Positions 61,061-64,000 of a DNA stretch of 64,000 nt are shown in pieces. The notes below the pieces were generated by a model, which saw only the letters and a list, made by a program, of their open reading frames with translations, was not told the DNA's origin and did no database searches. Position 1 is the stretch's first letter. Every line of letters starts with the position of its first letter. The position numbers and the translations under genes are program-made. Source of the DNA: Goleter apudmare HA4340-LM2 (GTDB lineage: Bacteria; Cyanobacteriota; Cyanobacteriia; Cyanobacteriales; Nostocaceae); contig JAHHHF010000082.1 in assembly GCA_019359495.1 (NCBI GenBank), positions 1 to 64,000 of the forward strand, given 5' to 3'.

Positions 61061-61888
61061 ATGCACTGGTTATTTACGGGACATTTAAGAGTAGATAAAA
61101 TAGAGGTTAAGATTGCAGACTTGCCTGCATCTTTACGAGGGACAACACTGGTGCAGCTATCAGATTTTCATTATGATGGTGTGCGCTTATCGGAAGCAAT
61201 GTTAGAACAGGCGATCGCACTGAGTAATGAAGCCGAACCTGATTTAGTACTATTAACAGGTGATTATGTCACTGATGATCCTACTCCCATTCACCAATTA
61301 GTGCGGAGACTCAAACATTTAGAAAGTCGTTATGGTGTTTATGCGGTACTGGGGAATCACGATATCCAATTAAGCCATTCTCAAACAGAAGTGACGGATG
61401 CATTTACTAGTATTGGAGTCCACGTTCTTTGGAATGAAATCGCTTATCCCCTAGGCAAAGAATTGCCATTAGTAGGACTAGCTGATTATTGGTCACGAGA
61501 ATTCTATCCTGCGCCAATTCTCAATCAATTAGACTCCACTACACCCCGGATTGTTTTATCCCATAACCCCGACACTGCCATGATATTGCAAAAATGGCGA
61601 GTCGATTTACAGTTATCTGGTCATACCCACGGTGGTCACATTGTATTGCCAGGGCTTGGTCCTTTGGTGTTCCATTATAAAAAACTCCTGAAAAAACTAC
61701 CGATTAAATGGCGCCGTTGGGCTTCATTTTTACTAGGAAACCCTTCTAAAGTTGTGCGATATTGGGAATGGGCACAAGGATTTCACCATGTGGCTGAGAA
61801 TCAGCTATACGTCAATCGAGGCTTAGGAACTTATCGACCAGGGCGTTTATTTTGTCCGCCAGAAGTTACTGTGATTACCTTGGTTTAG
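61061..61888 (+). CDS. Calcineurin-like metallophosphoesterase (YaeI-like), copy 2
   Basis: 275 aa, closely related to the preceding gene along its whole length, with the same metal motifs (LSDFHYDG, LLTGDYVT, GNHDIQL, LSHNPDTAMI, SGHTHGGHIV). The main differences are in the loop around residues 210-235. The sequence just upstream also resembles that upstream of copy 1 (…GTAAGCTGTAAGCGCT… against …GTTAGGCTATAGACGCT…), so the duplicated unit included the promoter region. Confidence 0.9.
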   Translation: MHWLFTGHLRVDKIEVKIADLPASLRGTTLVQLSDFHYDGVRLSEAMLEQAIALSNEAEPDLVLLTGDYVTDDPTPIHQLVRRLKHLESRYGVYAVLGNHDIQLSHSQTEVTDAFTSIGVHVLWNEIAYPLGKELPLVGLADYWSREFYPAPILNQLDSTTPRIVLSHNPDTAMILQKWRVDLQLSGHTHGGHIVLPGLGPLVFHYKKLLKKLPIKWRRWASFLLGNPSKVVRYWEWAQGFHHVAENQLYVNRGLGTYRPGRLFCPPEVTVITLV

Positions 61889-62082
61889 TTCTGATTCAAA
61901 GCTGAGTGTTTATTAATGAAAATTTGAAACGATAAAAATGGCTGGCATTTCTCAAAACATTTATTTCAAGACTGCAAAGTATAAAGCGTAGTTCATGACA
62001 AAATTTTTGTGAAGTTCGTAGTAAGCACCTTAGTACTTAGAAAACAAGGGCTAAAGTCTTTACTGCGAGCTTTAATTGCAAT

Positions 62083-64000
62083 TTAATGGCTCTCAACTAA
62101 ATTAGCTAAATTGTTCCCACTCATGTTAGTAAAATTGCCAATTGTAGAGATAAAGTTATCTTCTAAATAAGGTTTAGTTAAATAAGCATTTGCACCTAAT
62201 TCTTGGGCTAGTTGACGATGTTTTTCCGCACTGCGAGAGGTGAGAATAACCACAGGTAAATTTGCTAAATCGGGATTTTGGCGAATATTAGATAAAAGTT
62301 CAAATCCATTCATTCGTGGCATTTCTAGATCAGAAATTACGACTTGAATTTCTGGATGTAACTGCAACTGCTCTAGAGCTTCAACACCATTTTGTGCTTG
62401 TAATACTTGATAGCCAGATTTTTGCAGAGTCAAAGATAAAGTTTGGCGAAGACTAATAGCATCATCTACTATCAAAACAACTTTTGGTGATTTGTTATTT
62501 GGTGAGAGTAACTGATTTAGTTGTGTTGCTTTCGTCTTTATCGCAGTAGATAGAGAGAGTAATTGCATAGATTCAGCATTTGGTAGATTCATGATTTCAA
62601 TATTTGCTTGCATTTCACCAGACTCTAACAACAGAGCGGCATCAATCACTAAAATTAGGGTACCATTGGCTAAACTACTACAACCATAGATATATTTTGG
62701 GGGAGCAATACTATTCCCCAAAGGTCTGATTACTAGTTCTTGTTCACCGATAATTTGGTCAACTTCTAAACCAAAAATTTCTTGATTTCTACACAGTAAA
62801 AGCACAGGATTTCTCATGATTCCTGCATCAGAGATAGTGGCTGGATTTTGTAATGTAGCAGCACCAATAAATGAGCCGTTGTAAGACATTATTTCTGACA
62901 GTTGACGAAGAACTATCATACTTTCAGCTTGCTGTGCGTGCCAATGTAAGACTTTTTTACCTTCAAATTCTTTGATTTGTTGGGTAGTAGGAATCAAGAT
63001 TTTTTCGATATTGTCCAACAGCAAGGCATAAACAATACCACCTGCTTGGACTAGCATTAATTTATCTGTAGTCATAGAAAAAGGTATTTTAAGTAAAAAT
63101 TTTGTTCCTTGCTTGGGTGATGATTGGACTGAAATAGAACCGTTGAGTGACTGTAACTGAGAACGGACAATATCTAAGCCCATACCACGTCCAGAAATTT
63201 CACTGACTTTGTGAACAGTGGAAAATCCGGCTGAAAACATCAAATCTAAAAGTTCTGATTCTGTGGGGTGAGAAAAATAGCTTCTAGCCTCATCATTGGC
63301 GGCGATTAGATTAAGTTCAATGGCTTTTTGGCGGATGATATCAAAATTTAACCCTTGACCATCATCACGGACTTCAATAATAGTTTGACTACCTTGGTGA
63401 TAAGCACAAATTTCGATTAAACCTTGTTCTGGTTTACCCAGTTCTCGGCGTACTTGTGGAGTTTCAATACCGTGGTCAAAAGCATTACGTACTAGATGTA
63501 ATAAGGGTTCATAAAGCTTTTCTGCGATCGCTTTGTCTACTAGTACTTCAGTACCAGTTAACTTCAATTCCGCACGTTTAGCATAAATTTTACCCAGCTT
63601 TGTCACCATCTGGGAGAAGCGATTGAGGATATTTCCCAAGGGTAACATTCGTGCTTCTACTAAATTATCTATGATATTCAAAATTAAATTCTGTTTTTTA
63701 TCAGCAATTTGAGTAGCTTGTGTCAGCAGCAATTCTAGGGATTCTGTGGTTTCTTGAAGTTGTAGCGTTTCTTCTACAGCTTCATGCAAAGTCATATGGA
63801 ATTCTGTATAAACATCCATTTCTAAAGCATCAAATTTCACGGCTGCAAAATTTTGTGCTTTGTGTAATCCCATGTGGGGGATTTGCAGTGGTAAATCGCC
63901 TAATTTATTTAAAGTTGCTTGATGTCTAGTGAGTCGCTGCGTTAATTGCTCAATGATTTCTTTGATTTGTTCATCATGTAAAGTCCGCCGTTTTTGATAA
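62083..64000 (-). CDS. CheA-type hybrid histidine kinase with CheW and receiver domains (5' part beyond window)
   Basis: The frame stays open to the right edge, so the ATG at 63873 is internal and the Hpt domain lies outside the window. Visible domains in order: CheA dimerisation helices (SLELLLTQATQIADKKQNLI), HATPase with N box LYEPLLHLVRNAFDHGIETP and G boxes VRDDGQGLN and GRGMGLDIV, CheW-like domain (DKLMLVQAGGIVYALLLDNI, GEQELVIRPLGNSI), and a C-terminal receiver (VVLIVDDAISLRQTLSLTLQ; phospho-Asp in VVISDLEMPRMNG; Lys in YLTKPY). It belongs to taxis or pilus-motility signalling of the PilL/HmpE type; the exact system cannot be named without neighbours. Confidence 0.88.
   Translation of the reverse strand, partial: YQKRRTLHDEQIKEIIEQLTQRLTRHQATLNKLGDLPLQIPHMGLHKAQNFAAVKFDALEMDVYTEFHMTLHEAVEETLQLQETTESLELLLTQATQIADKKQNLILNIIDNLVEARMLPLGNILNRFSQMVTKLGKIYAKRAELKLTGTEVLVDKAIAEKLYEPLLHLVRNAFDHGIETPQVRRELGKPEQGLIEICAYHQGSQTIIEVRDDGQGLNFDIIRQKAIELNLIAANDEARSYFSHPTESELLDLMFSAGFSTVHKVSEISGRGMGLDIVRSQLQSLNGSISVQSSPKQGTKFLLKIPFSMTTDKLMLVQAGGIVYALLLDNIEKILIPTTQQIKEFEGKKVLHWHAQQAESMIVLRQLSEIMSYNGSFIGAATLQNPATISDAGIMRNPVLLLCRNQEIFGLEVDQIIGEQELVIRPLGNSIAPPKYIYGCSSLANGTLILVIDAALLLESGEMQANIEIMNLPNAESMQLLSLSTAIKTKATQLNQLLSPNNKSPKVVLIVDDAISLRQTLSLTLQKSGYQVLQAQNGVEALEQLQLHPEIQVVISDLEMPRMNGFELLSNIRQNPDLANLPVVILTSRSAEKHRQLAQELGANAYLTKPYLEDNFISTIGNFTNMSGNNLANLVESH

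Noticed and set aside
1-64000. HIP1 octamers (GCGATCGC) as regulatory sites
   Set aside because: They are spread through genes and spacers alike, as is normal in these cyanobacteria, so they support taxonomy but not regulation.
1-64000. tRNA or rRNA genes
   Set aside because: I looked for cloverleaf-like and conserved rRNA segments in the spacers and found none that I could support by eye.

Overview
The window comes from a filamentous, probably heterocyst-forming cyanobacterium of the Nostoc/Anabaena type. The evidence is the dense scatter of the HIP1 octamer (GCGATCGC), a high-light-inducible chlorophyll-binding protein, cyanobacterial ThyX and Dcd, heptameric short tandem repeats in the spacers, and many Nostoc-style dispersed repeats and gene relics. 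This is read from sequence features alone; no search was run.

Region 1 (1-11.6 kb) is ordinary chromosome. It holds nucleotide and sugar metabolism genes (gluconokinase, ThyX, dCTP deaminase, an adenylate-kinase-like enzyme, RNase PH, 6-phosphogluconolactonase, a D-lactate dehydrogenase-type enzyme), a CobO-like protein without a Walker A motif, an FHA/zinc-ribbon protein, a membrane M50 protease and a possible PAP/fibrillin-like protein. Broken relics lie between them: two DUF4351/Rpn-type pieces, a DUF433 gene with an in-frame TGA, and a possible trypsin-like peptidase piece.

Region 2 (12.1-16.1 kb) is a candidate oxylipin operon: a lipoxygenase with its iron ligands intact, a cytochrome P450 lacking the usual I-helix acid/Thr pair (so possibly hydroperoxide-using), and a third protein of unknown function, ended by a terminator.

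Region 3 (16.15-48.7 kb, minus strand) is the main feature: a contractile injection system (CIS, phage-tail-like). In transcription order the upstream block encodes sheath, tube, a gp26-like zinc-knuckle baseplate or chaperone protein, a Pro/Gln-rich repeat protein, a DUF4255 cap/terminator, a AAA+ ATPase, a small protein, a DUF4157 protein with a JAB/MPN-like C-terminus (candidate cargo) and a small PepSY-like protein. The downstream block encodes the Pvc7-like tube adaptor, a LysM protein, a gpD hub, a gp5-like spike, a PAAR-like tip, gp25, two baseplate J proteins, a tail-I-like protein and a DUF6519/peptidase-S74 fibre. Two single-span membrane proteins and a toxin-antitoxin relic sit between the blocks. 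One J protein carries two beta-propeller-like insertions, the tail-I-like protein carries a third, and the fibre has a long 93-residue repeat array. This resembles the published thylakoid-anchored CIS of Anabaena, where anchoring was attributed to extensions of tail fibre and baseplate components. The system class is therefore known; the nested propellers, a ~70-residue module shared by three of the proteins, the cargo/partner pair and a shared 17-bp upstream motif are the parts that look least described.

Region 4 (48.7-64 kb) has three small genes of unknown function, a SNF2 helicase/SWIM protein operon ended by a strong terminator, an MFS transporter, a Uma2 gene cut by an amber codon, a DUF5131 (Gp37/Gp68)/TcmP two-gene system arranged tail to tail, two tandem paralogous metallophosphoesterases, and the 3' part of a CheA-type hybrid histidine kinase that runs off the window edge.
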